A DNA stretch of 64,000 nt from Rhizomys pruinosus (Eukaryota; Chordata; Mammalia; Rodentia; Spalacidae). Positions 35,001 to 41,273 of this stretch are shown here, in pieces. The notes below the pieces were generated by a model. That model had not been told where the DNA came from, made no database searches, and was given only the letters and a program-made list of their open reading frames with translations. Made by a program: the position numbers and the translations under genes. The stretch lies in contig VZQC01011955.1 of the NCBI GenBank assembly GCA_009823505.1, forward strand, positions 901,497 through 965,496, read 5' to 3'. The first letter of the stretch is position 1; each line of letters begins with the position of its first letter.

Positions 35001-38000
35001 AGTACATCCCCTAAATAGTCATTGCTTACAATGAAAATGAAAAGTGAAGCTAGAAACTAGAAACATGCTTCTGTTGAAGGTCATTGCTTGACTAAGAGCC
35101 AGCAAGTATGGGCTGCTTGCTGCAAACGAAGGAATTTATGTCCTTATTACCTGAATTCTTAAGAAATCTTGAGGTGGATGCCCTAGACAATTTATAGACA
35201 AGGGAGTCGAAACTCAGAAAAGTGATGAGACAGCCCAGTTTGTCCACTTGCATGTTGGCTGTGAGAAGGCCGGGCTGAGGGGGTGGGCTTGGAGAAGGGA
35301 ACCTGGTCATATCTGGGCCACGTGTCTGTTTTTCTGCCTCAACTGTAAGATGTGTTGTGCTTCTTTTCAGTTCTGTGAATTCTTGTCCGCCCCTGAGGTG
35401 AGCCACTGGGCAGGACCTATCATCGATGTCCTCCTGGACTATGTGGGCAATGTGCAGCTCTGCTCACGGCTGAAGGAACACATTGACAGCTACGAGGACT
35501 GGGCAGTCATCAAGGAGAAGGCCGGTAGGGCTATGGTTGTCACCACCGGCTCATTCTCTGCCCCAGATGGAGGCACAGGCCTCAGGGAGTATGTCTGCTA
35601 GGAGCAGAGGCTGGGCCAGGCCCTGCCGTGCCAGGGCCATGCAAGGTGTCATTGCGTCCCAGAATGACAAACGAGGCTGTCTGGCCTCAGAGAGATCATG
35701 TTACCTGAACCAGTCACATAGCTAGGTAGGAGCAGAGCCTGGATTCTAACCCAGGCCTAGCAACACGTTAGTCCCTATTCCAAATCTATTTGAAATTGTT
35801 CTAGTGTCCTGAGAGAGCATGGAATCTATTGCCCAAATTTTGGGGTCCCTGAGATGCAGAGTGATGGGGAGAAGCGGATGGTGGCCTACAGTATTAGCAG
35901 CTACAGAGCATTCCTGAAGCACCCAGCAACTCCTGACTCCACAGCTTTGTGTGGGCCTACGTCCCGCATTTCTACCCGATTCTGGGCACACCAGGACTGC
36001 TGACTGTTCTACGGATCCACCTTGGAGCAGCCTGAGCTGGCTTCTCAAGGACATGCAGGGCGACCATGCGCAGGCCTCTCCCACCTGAACAGAGAAAGAA
36101 GGCAGGCTAGCGTCCCACGCATTTCCAGCATTCAGGCGGGGCAGCCTGGATAGCTCAGGTCCGGGAGGCTAGACCTTGTCTGTCAGGCCAGTAACATGGA
36201 GAGTGGCCTGCATTGGGTTATCACCATGCTACCACTTGCTCCTCCTGCCCTTGTCTTCCATAGGACCCCAACTCTGATGTGCCAGGTCCTCCTTATCCCA
36301 CCCACCCGTTGAGCCCTAAACTACAACAGGATCCTTTCACTGGCACAGCTGGGTGGACAGCCCTCAGCTGTGGTAAAGTTAGTGGGTAGCAGTAGAGGGC
36401 AGATCTCATCTACTTAACACCTACTTGGCTCCAGCTCCAGACGTGCAGCAAACCTTCACTGAACTGTTGAATTACTGGCTGCTGTCATCATGACCCCTGA
36501 CCACTAGAGGGAGGAGTGGTCCACGCCTACTTGCGGGCCTCAGGGGTTCTGTCTCTTACTTTCCTTATCGAAAGATCATCCTTCACATCTAGACTCCACC
36601 GCAGGGACTCAGACCTTTAGTTGACATTTATGAACAGATGCAACACCATCATGTTGCCTGCCTTGGTTACTTTAAAGCCACCTCTCTCCTGCAAGCTCAC
36701 TGCCTGCTTCCATTTCTACACTAGGTGCTCTGAGGTTGGCATCACCATTCTGAAGAGAAAGCAGGCTAGCCCAGCCCTCCTGGGTCTGTGACCTGTGCTA
36801 ATGGTGCTGTTTGCTTTCTTTCCCACAGAAAAGGTCCTGCCTTCCCAGAAGGAGGCTCTGTCCTGAGGGTGGAGGGTGGTGGTTAGGTCAGATACACCGG
36901 GATGGCTTGTGCACTGGGAGTGCCTCAGCCTCCTGTGATCCATTCTCCACCGCACCCCTCTCAGCATCCATCTTCCTTGTTGCGGTCTCCTAGGCTAGGA
37001 CTTGCCATCTGCCCCACTTGAAATTCCCTTGCTTCCCTCACTCACCTGGAACATTCCTGGCCACCCCTCAGGAACTCTTCCAGAGGATACCCTCTGCTAT
37101 GGAATCTTCTCCACAGCCCCCCCCCAACAGGGGCACCTCTAAATCTCTGACCCAGCATGTGCTTGTTGAATGAATGAATGAATGAACAAATGAATGAAAT
37201 TTTGGTTTAGCAAACTACTCTCCTGTGCCCAGATCAATTATCCATAACTGGATGTATCTCCTGGTCTCTCCCAACCTCCCCACCACTACCCCACCTCCCA
37301 AAGAGTAAACATCATAGCACAGGGCAATCCAGGAGTACCTGGGGGGCAGACGGAGTGGGGTCTTCAGCAGGGAGCTGTCCAGCTCTGTGCCAGGTCCCAC
37401 CCCTTCCTTTGGTTTCCTAGTGCCAGCAGGAGCCCAGTGCTAAGTTCTGTGTGGGACCACCTGAGAGGTCAAATTCTGATCCCTTGGCAGAGGCTGTGTT
37501 TGGGAGTCTAGGCCATGTGTGAAGAGAAGAAATGACAGGGGGCTGGAGAGATGGCTCAGCAGTTAAGAGCACTGACCCAGCGGACCCCGGGTTCGATTCC
37601 CAACATCCATAAGGTGGTTAACAACCATCCTTAACTCCAGTTCCAGGAGATCCAATGCCTTCTTCTGACATCTGTGGGCATTGCACAAGATGGGTCCACT
37701 TATACACATGCAGGCAATACAGTCATATACATAAAATAAAAATAAAATTTAAAAATTGGTCTTTTTTTTGAGACATGGTCTCCCTATAGCCCCAGCTGTC
37801 TTAGAACTCACTGTGTAGACCAGCTGGCCTTAAACTCACAGAGGTCTGCCTGCCTCTGCCTCCAAGTGCTGGGATTACAGGTGTGCGCCACCACACCTGG
37901 CAAAGTAAATGAAATATTTTTTAAAAGGCACAGAGAGATGGGAGCCTGAGTTTCACGGATGTCAGGCATGGTGAGCAGCCAGCCGGCCTCACCTGGGGAG

Positions 38001-38365
38001 TGGGCGCGGCACCTCCCAGTGACCTTAGGCTATAGGGTCCCCACAGGGCAAAGGAAGGAAGTCATTTTCCCAGTCCCCAACTTTGGGGACTGGAACTAGC
38101 TATAGCAGGCACCCCTCCTCACCCCTCCCCCCCCTTGAACTTAGCTACATCTTTGGCTTCACTCACAGGCCACAAACCTTGCTTGGTGGGAGTGACAGTG
38201 TGCGTCTCTCATTTCTTCCTTTTTCCAGAACCTCCAAGACCTCTGGCTCACCTTTGCCGACTACGGGTTCGGAAGGCCGTCGGGAAATACCGGATAAAAC
38301 TCCTGGACACACTGCCGCTCCCGGGCAGGCTGATCAGATACCTGAAATACGAGAACACCCAGTGA
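9635..38365 (+). CDS. ASB2: ASB2, ankyrin repeat and SOCS box protein 2 (spliced gene span)
   Basis: ASB2 is the substrate-binding subunit of an Elongin B/C-Cullin-5-Rbx2 ubiquitin ligase. Known family substrates include filamins A and B for alpha (blood cells) and desmin for the muscle beta form. Seen here: alpha exons 18867-19033, 21506-21672, 22415-22570, 23470-23715, 26505-26676, 33852-34416, 35371-35524 and 38229-38365. These sum to 1764 nt, or 587 codons plus stop. Beta joins 9635-9840 to 18929-19033 and then the shared exons: 1908 nt, 635 codons plus stop. Intron phases are 2,1,1,1,2,0,1 and every junction is GT-AG. Alpha residues 57 to about 452 form about 12 ankyrin repeats. The SOCS box covers about 544-587, with a BC box (P547-L548-x3-C552) and the Cul5 box LPLPGRLIRYL (571-581). 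There are no frameshifts or premature stops, so the gene looks intact. Confidence 0.97.
10231..10479 (-). mobile_element. B2 SINE, young subfamily with internal 17-bp duplication
   Basis: Near full-length antisense B2 from the T-rich tail to ctctccagccc. It carries the doubled aactggagttct / aattggagttt segment shared with the copies at 20754, 31450, 50481, 61974 and 63076. The tRNA-like B box is well kept (tcgaacccggg on this strand). Confidence 0.92.
10617..10852 (-). mobile_element. B2-head/B1 chimeric SINE, locus A
   Basis: On the minus strand, about 93 nt of B2 tRNA-derived head (10852 to 10760) runs directly into a full B1 (10759 to about 10625) and ends in poly(A), seen here as poly(T) at 10617-10624. 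The junction reads AACCGTCTTTAAGCC. The same breakpoint occurs at 56704-56972. Confidence 0.75.
10855..10965 (-). mobile_element. MIR fragment
   Basis: Antisense MIR phrases: cccattttagagataagga, cccagggtcactcagctaat and a degraded caaaccccagg. Ancient mammalian SINE. Confidence 0.7.
11258..11497 (-). mobile_element. B2 SINE (older)
   Basis: Antisense B2 with gaggacagaagagggcgtca, a single copy of the aactggagtt segment and the head end ctctccagccc. Lacks the 17-bp duplication. Confidence 0.9.
11597..11770 (+). mobile_element. B3 SINE
   Basis: Sense B3-type element: ggctggcaagatggctcag, ggtgcttgctaccaag, tgacccaagttcgatccct and gatggaaggagagaactgac, ending in an AAATAAAT tail. The body differs from B2 as expected for B3. 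Confidence 0.85.
12821..13041 (-). mobile_element. B2 SINE
   Basis: Antisense B2 from its A/T-rich tail through gtatgaatgtattgcctaca to the head end ctctccagcccc. The body carries a deletion near gaaggcatagg. Confidence 0.88.
13179..13375 (-). mobile_element. B2 SINE
   Basis: Antisense B2 with gtatgaatgtattgtctgca and head end ctctccagcccc. First of two B2 copies arranged head to tail here. Confidence 0.88.
13376..13583 (-). mobile_element. B2 SINE, diverged
   Basis: Second antisense B2 abutting the previous one: gtatgagcacattgcctgca, aagtcagaagacggcattgg and a degraded head ending near ctctccaatccc. Confidence 0.8.
13960..14145 (+). mobile_element. L2 LINE fragment (probable)
   Basis: The phrases agatgtcactttctcaatga, gatctgccctgaccactccc and aagtgaatgggtgaataaag follow the familiar L2 3'-end order. 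By-eye call only. Confidence 0.6.
14262..14330 (+). repeat. (TG)n followed by (TCTG)n microsatellite
   Basis: About 20 TG units, then TCTG/TGTC units to about 14330. An ID-like antisense fragment (ggggatagaccccaggcctt) follows at about 14344-14402. Confidence 0.95.
14790..14958 (-). mobile_element. B1 SINE with perfect 14-15 bp target-site duplication
   Basis: Antisense full-length B1 flanked by gcaaggtccctttct at 14777-14791 and 14959-14973. The perfect duplication indicates a comparatively recent insertion. Confidence 0.93.
14974..15201 (-). mobile_element. B2 SINE inserted at the same target as the adjacent B1
   Basis: Antisense B2 starting right after the second copy of the B1 target duplication and ending ctctctagccc. 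It is followed by a degenerate third copy of the target (tgcaagatccttttgtaaa, 15202-15220). Confidence 0.88.
17398..18075. mobile_element. LTR-like or DNA-transposon-like rodent interspersed repeats (family uncertain)
   Basis: Contains ggatttatttaagcttatgg, a second module beginning tttatttctgttgctgc (about 17674), agcttgcaattccaggctgc, and an end at ctgtgtcaagttgacaatga ... catcaca. The internal phrase and the end motif gtgtcaagttgaca recur in the element at 61750-62438. Probably two related insertions side by side. The exact family is not certain. Confidence 0.6.
18290..18375 (-). mobile_element. MIR fragment (probable)
   Basis: Antisense MIR-like order: gtgggaaaactaagccacag, then ccccaggtcacacagctaag. 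Short and old. Confidence 0.6.
18640..18866 (+). promoter_or_regulatory. ASB2: Candidate ASB2 alpha promoter / 5' UTR
   Basis: Directly upstream of the alpha ATG lie a G-rich GC-box tract (about 18641-18662) and a perfect 14-bp palindrome, TGAGGTTAACCTCA (18663-18676). A CArG-like tcttatatgg (about 18683-18692), a MEF2-like ccaaaaataa (about 18725-18734) and an E-box CAGCTG (18748-18753) follow. No classical TATA box at a convincing distance was found. Promoter identity is inferred from position and motif clustering. The transcription start is unknown. Confidence 0.55.
18867..19033 (+). CDS. ASB2: ASB2 alpha first coding exon; 3' part shared with beta
   Basis: The ATG at 18867 (A at -3) opens the alpha form, whose N-terminus begins MTRFSYSEYFSLFH. 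The exon encodes residues 1-55 plus two bases and ends at a gtaagt donor at 19034. The sequence ccctccag inside the exon (AG at 18927-18928) can act as a 3' splice site. From 18929 onward the exon is in frame with the beta exon and continues as SSAPPESPPARAHLGLFQ. Alpha-specific coding is therefore 62 nt and 105 nt are shared. Confidence 0.95.
18927..18929 (+). other. ASB2: Internal 3' splice site used by ASB2 beta
   Basis: CCCTCCAG|GTCTTCC lies within the alpha coding exon. Joining beta base 9840 (..ACC AG) to base 18929 (G) makes the Arg codon AGG and keeps frame. The joined protein PWTR-SSAPPESP matches the arrangement I recall for human ASB2 isoform 1. Confidence 0.85.
20621..20643 (+). 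repeat. Short (GGAT)n tract
   Basis: Five to six GGAT units, the third occurrence of this tetranucleotide in the window. Confidence 0.9.
20754..21002 (-). mobile_element. B2 SINE, young subfamily, perfect target-site duplication
   Basis: Full-length antisense B2 with the 17-bp internal duplication. It is flanked by tgtattaatccttta at 20739-20753 and 21003-21017, a perfect 15-bp duplication. Confidence 0.95.
21506..21672 (+). CDS. ASB2: ASB2 exon 2 (first ankyrin repeats)
   Basis: Starts after cttcgcag and ends at the gtgaga donor at 21673. Encodes alpha residues 57-111 plus split codons. Repeat 1 begins AVDPILKAIKEGDEEALK. Repeat 2 carries the canonical motif as GWLPLHEAAYYGQLGCLKVL. Confidence 0.97.
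21673..22414 (+). other. ASB2: ASB2 intron 2-3
   Basis: About 740 bp with no SINE or other element recognised. Unusually repeat-poor for this locus. Acceptor is tgtccctcag. Confidence 0.9.
22415..22570 (+). CDS. ASB2: ASB2 exon 3 (ankyrin repeats 2-4)
   Basis: Encodes alpha residues 113-163 with split Ala codons at both ends (phase 1). Repeat 3 reads ETALYLATCREHLDCLQLLL and then AGAEPDISN. Donor is gtaatc at 22571. Confidence 0.97.
22571..23469 (+). other. ASB2: ASB2 intron 3-4 with GATA microsatellite
   Basis: About 900 bp. The only recognised element is the (GATA)n tract at 22987-23059. Acceptor is cttcctggccag. Confidence 0.9.
22987..23059 (+). repeat. (GATA)n microsatellite
   Basis: About 17 GATA units with one interruption (gatgata) near 23040. 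Likely polymorphic. Confidence 0.97.
23470..23715 (+). CDS. ASB2: ASB2 exon 4 (ankyrin repeats 4-6)
   Basis: Encodes alpha residues 165-245. Repeat 5 reads RGWTALHESVSRNDLEVMEI and repeat 6 YGITPLFVAAQSGQLEALRF, both with the expected TALH/TPLF turn and helix pattern. Donor is gtgagt at 23716. Confidence 0.97.
24110..24225 (-). mobile_element. MIR fragment
   Basis: Antisense MIR order: ttctgcagatgataaaacca, aagatcacacagcaagttag and gattcaaacccagatttctg. Confidence 0.8.
25687..25890 (+). mobile_element. B4 SINE (ID-B1 dimer)
   Basis: An ID-type head (ggccggggatgtggcttagt ... gttccgttcctagcactgca) is followed by a B1-type arm (cttgcaatcccagcactctc ... aggttcaaaagttcaaggtc). This is the known B4 structure. 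Confidence 0.85.
25958..26180 (-). mobile_element. B2 SINE (diverged)
   Basis: Antisense B2 with agatcccctggaaccagagt, gttgttagctgccatgtggg and head end ctctctaacccc. Confidence 0.85.
26505..26676 (+). CDS. ASB2: ASB2 exon 5 (ankyrin repeats 6-8)
   Basis: Encodes alpha residues 247-302. Repeat 7 reads SALYEACKNEHEEVVEFLLS and repeat 8 begins DGLLPLHIASKKGNY. The exon ends with two bases of Arg303 at a gtcaga donor (26677). Confidence 0.97.
26975..27070 (-). mobile_element. MIR fragment
   Basis: Antisense MIR order: cagatgaggctaagataaag, gactggcccaaggtcacaca and a degraded end near ggaactcacc. Confidence 0.75.
27223..27296 (+). repeat. Three-copy ~25-bp tandem repeat
   Basis: Three imperfect units built on ggggRRttcacRtcctctgg. 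They encode nothing recognisable. Confidence 0.8.
27541..27927 (-). mobile_element. 5'-truncated L1 3' end with target-site duplication
   Basis: About 390 bp inserted between perfect 16-bp copies of ccatcatgatagttta (27525-27540 and 27928-27943). The left side is T/A-rich, as expected of an antisense tail, and the body has a C-rich run. A similar antisense body recurs at about 55408-55620, so the two are copies of one LINE-like family. Confidence 0.75.
28242..28604 (-). mobile_element. B1 joined to B2 within one target-site duplication
   Basis: Antisense B1 (about 28285-28409, lacking its 5' head) is followed directly by an antisense B2 (28410-28603). The pair is bounded by attttagacatattttc at 28225-28241 and 28605-28621. 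The duplication belongs to the B2. The B1 lies in the B2 A-rich tail. Confidence 0.8.
29612..29760 (-). mobile_element. B1 SINE (diverged)
   Basis: Antisense B1: ttttgagacagggtctccct, tgtagaccaggctgacctca and end ccactacgccttgct. Confidence 0.88.
29762..29978 (-). mobile_element. Old B2/B3-like SINE
   Basis: Antisense order gtgtacatgtctgtgtgtgg, aggccagaaaagggtgctgg and a degraded head ending cacctctccagctct. Too diverged to assign to B2 or B3 with confidence. Confidence 0.65.
31274..31422 (+). mobile_element. Old B1/B4-type SINE
   Basis: Sense phrases ccaaggtggtttacctttaa, gaaggcaggaagctcacaag and ttcaaggctattctctgcta, ending in an A-rich tail. Confidence 0.7.
31450..31697 (+). mobile_element. 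B2 SINE, young subfamily, perfect target-site duplication
   Basis: Full-length sense B2 with an intact-looking B box (ggttcgatcccc), the 17-bp duplication at about 31549-31583 and a pure A tail. It is flanked by agaaagacccagatctggg at about 31433-31451 and 31698-31716. Confidence 0.95.
32810..33005 (+). mobile_element. MIR SINE
   Basis: Clear sense MIR order: agtagttaagagtgtgacct, gcctgggttcaaatcctggc, aagtcacgcaccctctctgg and tgctcatctgtaagatgagg. Confidence 0.9.
33622..33745 (+). mobile_element. MIR fragment
   Basis: Sense MIR order with ctggagtttgaaggtctggg, ctatgtgatttggggaaggc and cggtttccttatctgtaaag, just upstream of ASB2 exon 6. Confidence 0.75.
33760..34320. promoter_or_regulatory. 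ASB2: Exonic CpG island over ASB2 exon 6
   Basis: CpG dinucleotides are dense from just before the acceptor through most of exon 6 (for example gccgcacgcgcgtgcgccgc and gcgccggagcgcgcgcgcct), whereas the other ASB2 exons are not CpG-rich. A regulatory role is inference only; no promoter motif was identified. Confidence 0.6.
33852..34416 (+). CDS. ASB2: ASB2 exon 6 (ankyrin repeats 8-12 and linker)
   Basis: Largest coding exon: 565 nt, alpha residues 304-491. It carries repeat 9 (ISPLHLAAERNHDEVLEALL), then a loop, repeat 10 (SALYFAVVNNNVYATELLLL then AGADPN), repeat 11 (PLLVAIRHGCLRTMQLLLDH) and the C-terminal repeat around FAMKCLSLLKFLMDLG. A Pro-rich linker (about 462-491) follows. The exon ends in phase 0 at a gtgcgc donor. 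GC content is far above that of the other exons. The frame stays open across the donor to a stop near 34572. Confidence 0.97.
34417..35370 (+). other. ASB2: ASB2 intron 6-7
   Basis: About 950 bp. It holds an old B1/B4-type element (34817-34932) with an AATAAA hexamer at 34922-34927. An ID-like fragment follows. The first 156 nt remain open in the exon 6 frame. Acceptor is gtgcttcttttcag. Confidence 0.85.
34817..34932 (+). mobile_element. Old B1/B4-type SINE
   Basis: Sense agccaggcacggtgatgccg, a degraded body and an A-rich end. Confidence 0.65.
35371..35524 (+). CDS. ASB2: ASB2 exon 7 (pre-SOCS region)
   Basis: Encodes alpha residues 492-542, starting FCEFLSAPEVSHWAGPIIDV, a conserved segment between the ankyrin domain and SOCS box of ASB2. 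Phase 0 start, phase 1 end, gtaggg donor at 35525. Confidence 0.97.
36990..37200 (+). mobile_element. L2-like fragment ending in (GAAT)n (tentative)
   Basis: A degraded L2-like order (cactcacctggaacattcct ... catgtgcttgttgaatgaat) finishing in GAAT units. Confidence 0.4.
37539..37757 (+). mobile_element. B2 SINE (older, no duplication)
   Basis: Sense B2 with head gggctggagagatggctcag, B box ggttcgattccc and single-copy aactccagttccagg. Tail AAATAAAAATAAAA. Confidence 0.92.
37763..37903 (-). mobile_element. B1 SINE
   Basis: Antisense B1 immediately after the B2 tail: ttttgagacatggtctccct through ccaccacacctggc. Confidence 0.9.
38229..38365 (+). CDS. ASB2: ASB2 exon 8 (SOCS box and stop)
   Basis: Encodes alpha residues 544-587 and TGA at 38363-38365. 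The BC box PLAHLCRLRV (547-556) fits the Elongin C-binding pattern. The Cul5 box is LPLPGRLIRYL (571-581). Both are needed for assembly of the Cullin-5 ligase and both look intact. Confidence 0.97.
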
Positions 38366-38862
38366 CAGCCTGGCAAGGAGGAGTGGCCCTCAGACTGCTT
38401 CCAAGATGTCTCAGGATGGTTGCGGCCTGCATCCAAGAGCGCCTAGGACAGAAAGATGCTGCGGTGTACTGACTGCGCAGGCAGGCTGCAGCTGTGATCT
38501 TGCTGCCTCTCTGCACCAAGGCTTCATCCAGAGCGAGAGTCTGATGCGTGGCACAGGAGAGAACCCCCAGTTTCAAACTGTTGAGTGGATCCCGGGCCTG
38601 CTTTGCCACTGGGCCTGCCAGAAACTTCCCACCTGGAGCCAGGGCAGACGTGGTCTGGGAAAGGTGGGCCCAGTAGGGATCCTGGCCTTCAGCTGGAGAA
38701 CTTCTAGGAATGAGTTTGCCTGTCTGGGATGACCTTGTCCAGGGCACCCCTGTACTCCTACCCCTGTGAACCTCCCACTGGACTCTGAACTTTGAGGCTG
38801 GGAGGGAGACCCTCCACCGAGGGCTTTGTTAAGTACAATAAATGTTGCATACAAACACTCTG
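38366..38862 (+). other. ASB2: ASB2 3' untranslated region
   Basis: About 500 nt from the stop to roughly 20 nt past the poly(A) signal. No repeat is present. The exact cleavage site is estimated. Confidence 0.75.
38837..38842 (+). terminator. ASB2: ASB2 polyadenylation signal AATAAA
   Basis: Canonical hexamer in acaataaatgttgc, 472 nt after the stop codon, followed by the GU-rich ctctgttcta about 20 nt later. Confidence 0.85.
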
Positions 38863-40417
38863 TTCTATCAAGTCCTTCCAGGCCTGAGGCTCTCAGCCCT
38901 GCCCCTGGCAGCACTAGGGGCTGGGCAGGGGTGAGGACAGGGCATGAGGACCCTGAACATGTCACCTTGGTCTGGCTTCTGAAAAACTCAAGAAAGTGTA
39001 TCCTTTGTGAACCAAGAGAGACCCAGTTGATTTTCTTCTCCAGGTCACTCACCGTGGGAACGGAAGCTTGATCACTAGTGGGGGCCATGCCCAAGGTTCC
39101 CATCTTACATATGTCCTGACCTGTCTACTCACCCTGTTTAGCTACAGAAGTTGAAATAGTAAGGAAAACGATGGAGAGCTGGAGGGATGGCAGGAAGTCC
39201 TGGTCCCAATGTTTCAATAGGATAGGTGACCGCTGAGGCTCACCACCTCGTCACCCTTGCTGGCAGGTCTTTGGGCCCCAGGAGATGAGGCCTAACACTT
39301 ACTGTTTCCATGGCAGTTGGAGGAACTCCTCAGTGTTCTCCCAGCATGAGTGAGGCCGGGCCAGTCTGTGGCCACGCCAGAGCAGGCCACCTTGCTGAAA
39401 GCCCTCACCAATGTCAACGGTGGTTTCTGGCCTTCCAGAAAGTAGCCAGGCAGTGAAGCGGCTCTGAGGTTCTCTTCCGGGACCTATGGTTCTGTTGGAT
39501 GGTCTTGACGGCTCTGTACCCCAAACTTTCATGAAAGCAGCTATTTCTGGCTCAGAGGGGACTCAGCAGCACCTTGCCCACATCGAGGTCCTGATGGGAC
39601 AGAGGTTCAGGAGGGGAACACTTGTCTGAGCACACGTAGCACCAGCCTGAAGGTGGGTTCCAAGTTTGTGCTTGGCTATAGTCCCTTGATGTCTTGCTGG
39701 AGAGAGTCTAGAAAGAAGCCTGCACCCTCCCTCTTATGGACACAGCCTCAAAGGTACAGATGCTGCTGCTGAGTGGTCAGTGCATGGGACTTTTCATGAA
39801 GGGAGTTTCTCACCAAAGACATTTAACTTCTGAGCAGAAGCAATCAGAAGGGAGGCAGGGGCTGAGCTAAGGCACAGCTACCACTCTGGTCTGTGAACCA
39901 TCCAGGTGCCTACCTGGTGGGCTATGGCACCTCAAGGCCCCCACATAATCTACCCAGTAGAAGCAGCACAGCTTCCCAGGTGAGAAACCCAGGTGCTGAG
40001 CCAGATGGGTGCCCCGGACTAGAGGAGACGGGGATGGGGTGGGAGTGGAGCTCGGCTACAGCACTCAGCACAGTTACCATCCAACCTGTGTCAGGTTCCC
40101 TGGCCTGCCTGGGTAGCACCAGAGTCATTTTGTGCTTCCGTAGATCCCTGCCTGTGCCTCCTCACAACTCAGATGCTAAGCCTAGCCTGGGGCCTGCAGC
40201 AGCAGGTCAGTGATGATTAGTCAGTGCTCAGGGCCACCCTGATCTCCAGTCTCCTCAAGCCTAGGAAGGAGGCTCACTTAGAGATGTCACAAAGTATCAC
40301 AAACAGCATCCTGGAAGTCTGGTACCAACTGTGTGGCATGAGCAAGAGCAGGTATGGTCTGGTGGGGAGGCAGTTAGGGGCCCTAGGCTACCTCTGGGCT
40401 TTGCTCTTTGTAACAGT

Positions 40418-40627
40418 TTTCTTTTGTGTGTATGAGTGTATTGCCTGCATGTGTGTAAGTGCACCTGTGTCATGTAATACCCTCCGAGGTCAGAAGAGGG
40501 CATCCATCAGAGCTCCTGAAACTGGAGTTACAGACAATTGTTAGCTGCCATGTGTATGTTGGGAATCAAACCCAGGTCCTCTGCAAGAGCAGTCAGTGTT
40601 CTTAACCTCTGGGCCATCTTTCAGTCC
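40418..40627 (-). mobile_element. B2 SINE
   Basis: Antisense B2: gtatgagtgtattgcctgca, gaggtcagaagagggcatcc and head end catctttcagtcc. Confidence 0.88.
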
Positions 40628-40629
40628 AT

Positions 40630-40745
40630 TCTTGTTTTTTGGGCTGGGGTTTCACTATATAGCCCTGGCTGGCTTGGAACTCACAGAGATCTGCCTGCCT
40701 CTGCTTCCTGAGTGCTGGAATTAAAGGTGTGTATAATTACATCAG
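40630..40745 (-). mobile_element. B1 SINE, partial
   Basis: Antisense B1 with ggggtttcactatatagccc, ggaactcacagagatctgcc and ggaattaaaggtgtg. The 5' end is degraded. Confidence 0.8.
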
Positions 40746-40756
40746 ACCTAACAAAT

Positions 40757-40912
40757 ATTTTTTTTTTGTCTTTTTTGAGACAGAGTTTCCCTGTAGCCTC
40801 AGCTGGCCTGGAACTTGCTGTATAAATCAGGCTGTCCTTGAACTGACAGAGATCTGTCTGCCTGTGCTTCCAAGTGCTGGGATTAAAGGTGTGTACCACC
40901 ACACCTGGCTAT
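40757..40912 (-). mobile_element. B1 SINE
   Basis: Antisense B1 beginning with a T tract and ttttttgagacagagtttcc, ending ccaccacacctggct. Confidence 0.9.
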
Positions 40913-41104
40913 AAGAATCTATTTTTATGTTTATGTTTTGTGTTCATGTGTTTTGTGTACATGTACGTAAGCATATGTGCAATGCCCTTGGAGGCCAGAA
41001 GGAGGCATCAGGTGGTTGTTAGCCACCATATGGGTGCTGGGAACCAAACCCAGCTCATCTGCAAGAGCTGCCAGTGATCTAAACCACTGAGCTATCTCTC
41101 CAGC
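40913..41104 (-). mobile_element. B2 SINE (diverged)
   Basis: Antisense B2 directly abutting the B1: gaggccagaaggaggcatca, ccatatgggtgctgggaacc and head end ctatctctccagc. Confidence 0.85.
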
Positions 41105-41199
41105 AGCCCAGCTCTGGTTTTTTTTGCCAACACCAACATAACTTGATCTTTTCTCCTTCCCTTTCCCTCCCTCCTTCCTATTTATTTATTTGTTGGCAA

Positions 41200-41273
41200 T
41201 GGTGGAGACCAAGCCCAAGACTTTATGTATATTAAGCGAGCACTCTATCACTGAGCTACATTCCCAGCTTCAC
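41200..41273 (-). mobile_element. ID-type SINE
   Basis: Antisense ID/BC1-like head: tggtggagaccaagcccaag and gagcactctatcactgagct, ending acattcccagc. Confidence 0.7.

Larger units (their letters stand above)
35525..38228 (+). other. ASB2: ASB2 intron 7-8
   Basis: About 2.7 kb. It holds a probable L2 3' end with GAAT units (about 36990-37200), a B2 (37539-37757) and a B1 (37763-37903). Nothing coding is recognised. Acceptor is ttcctttttccag. Confidence 0.88.
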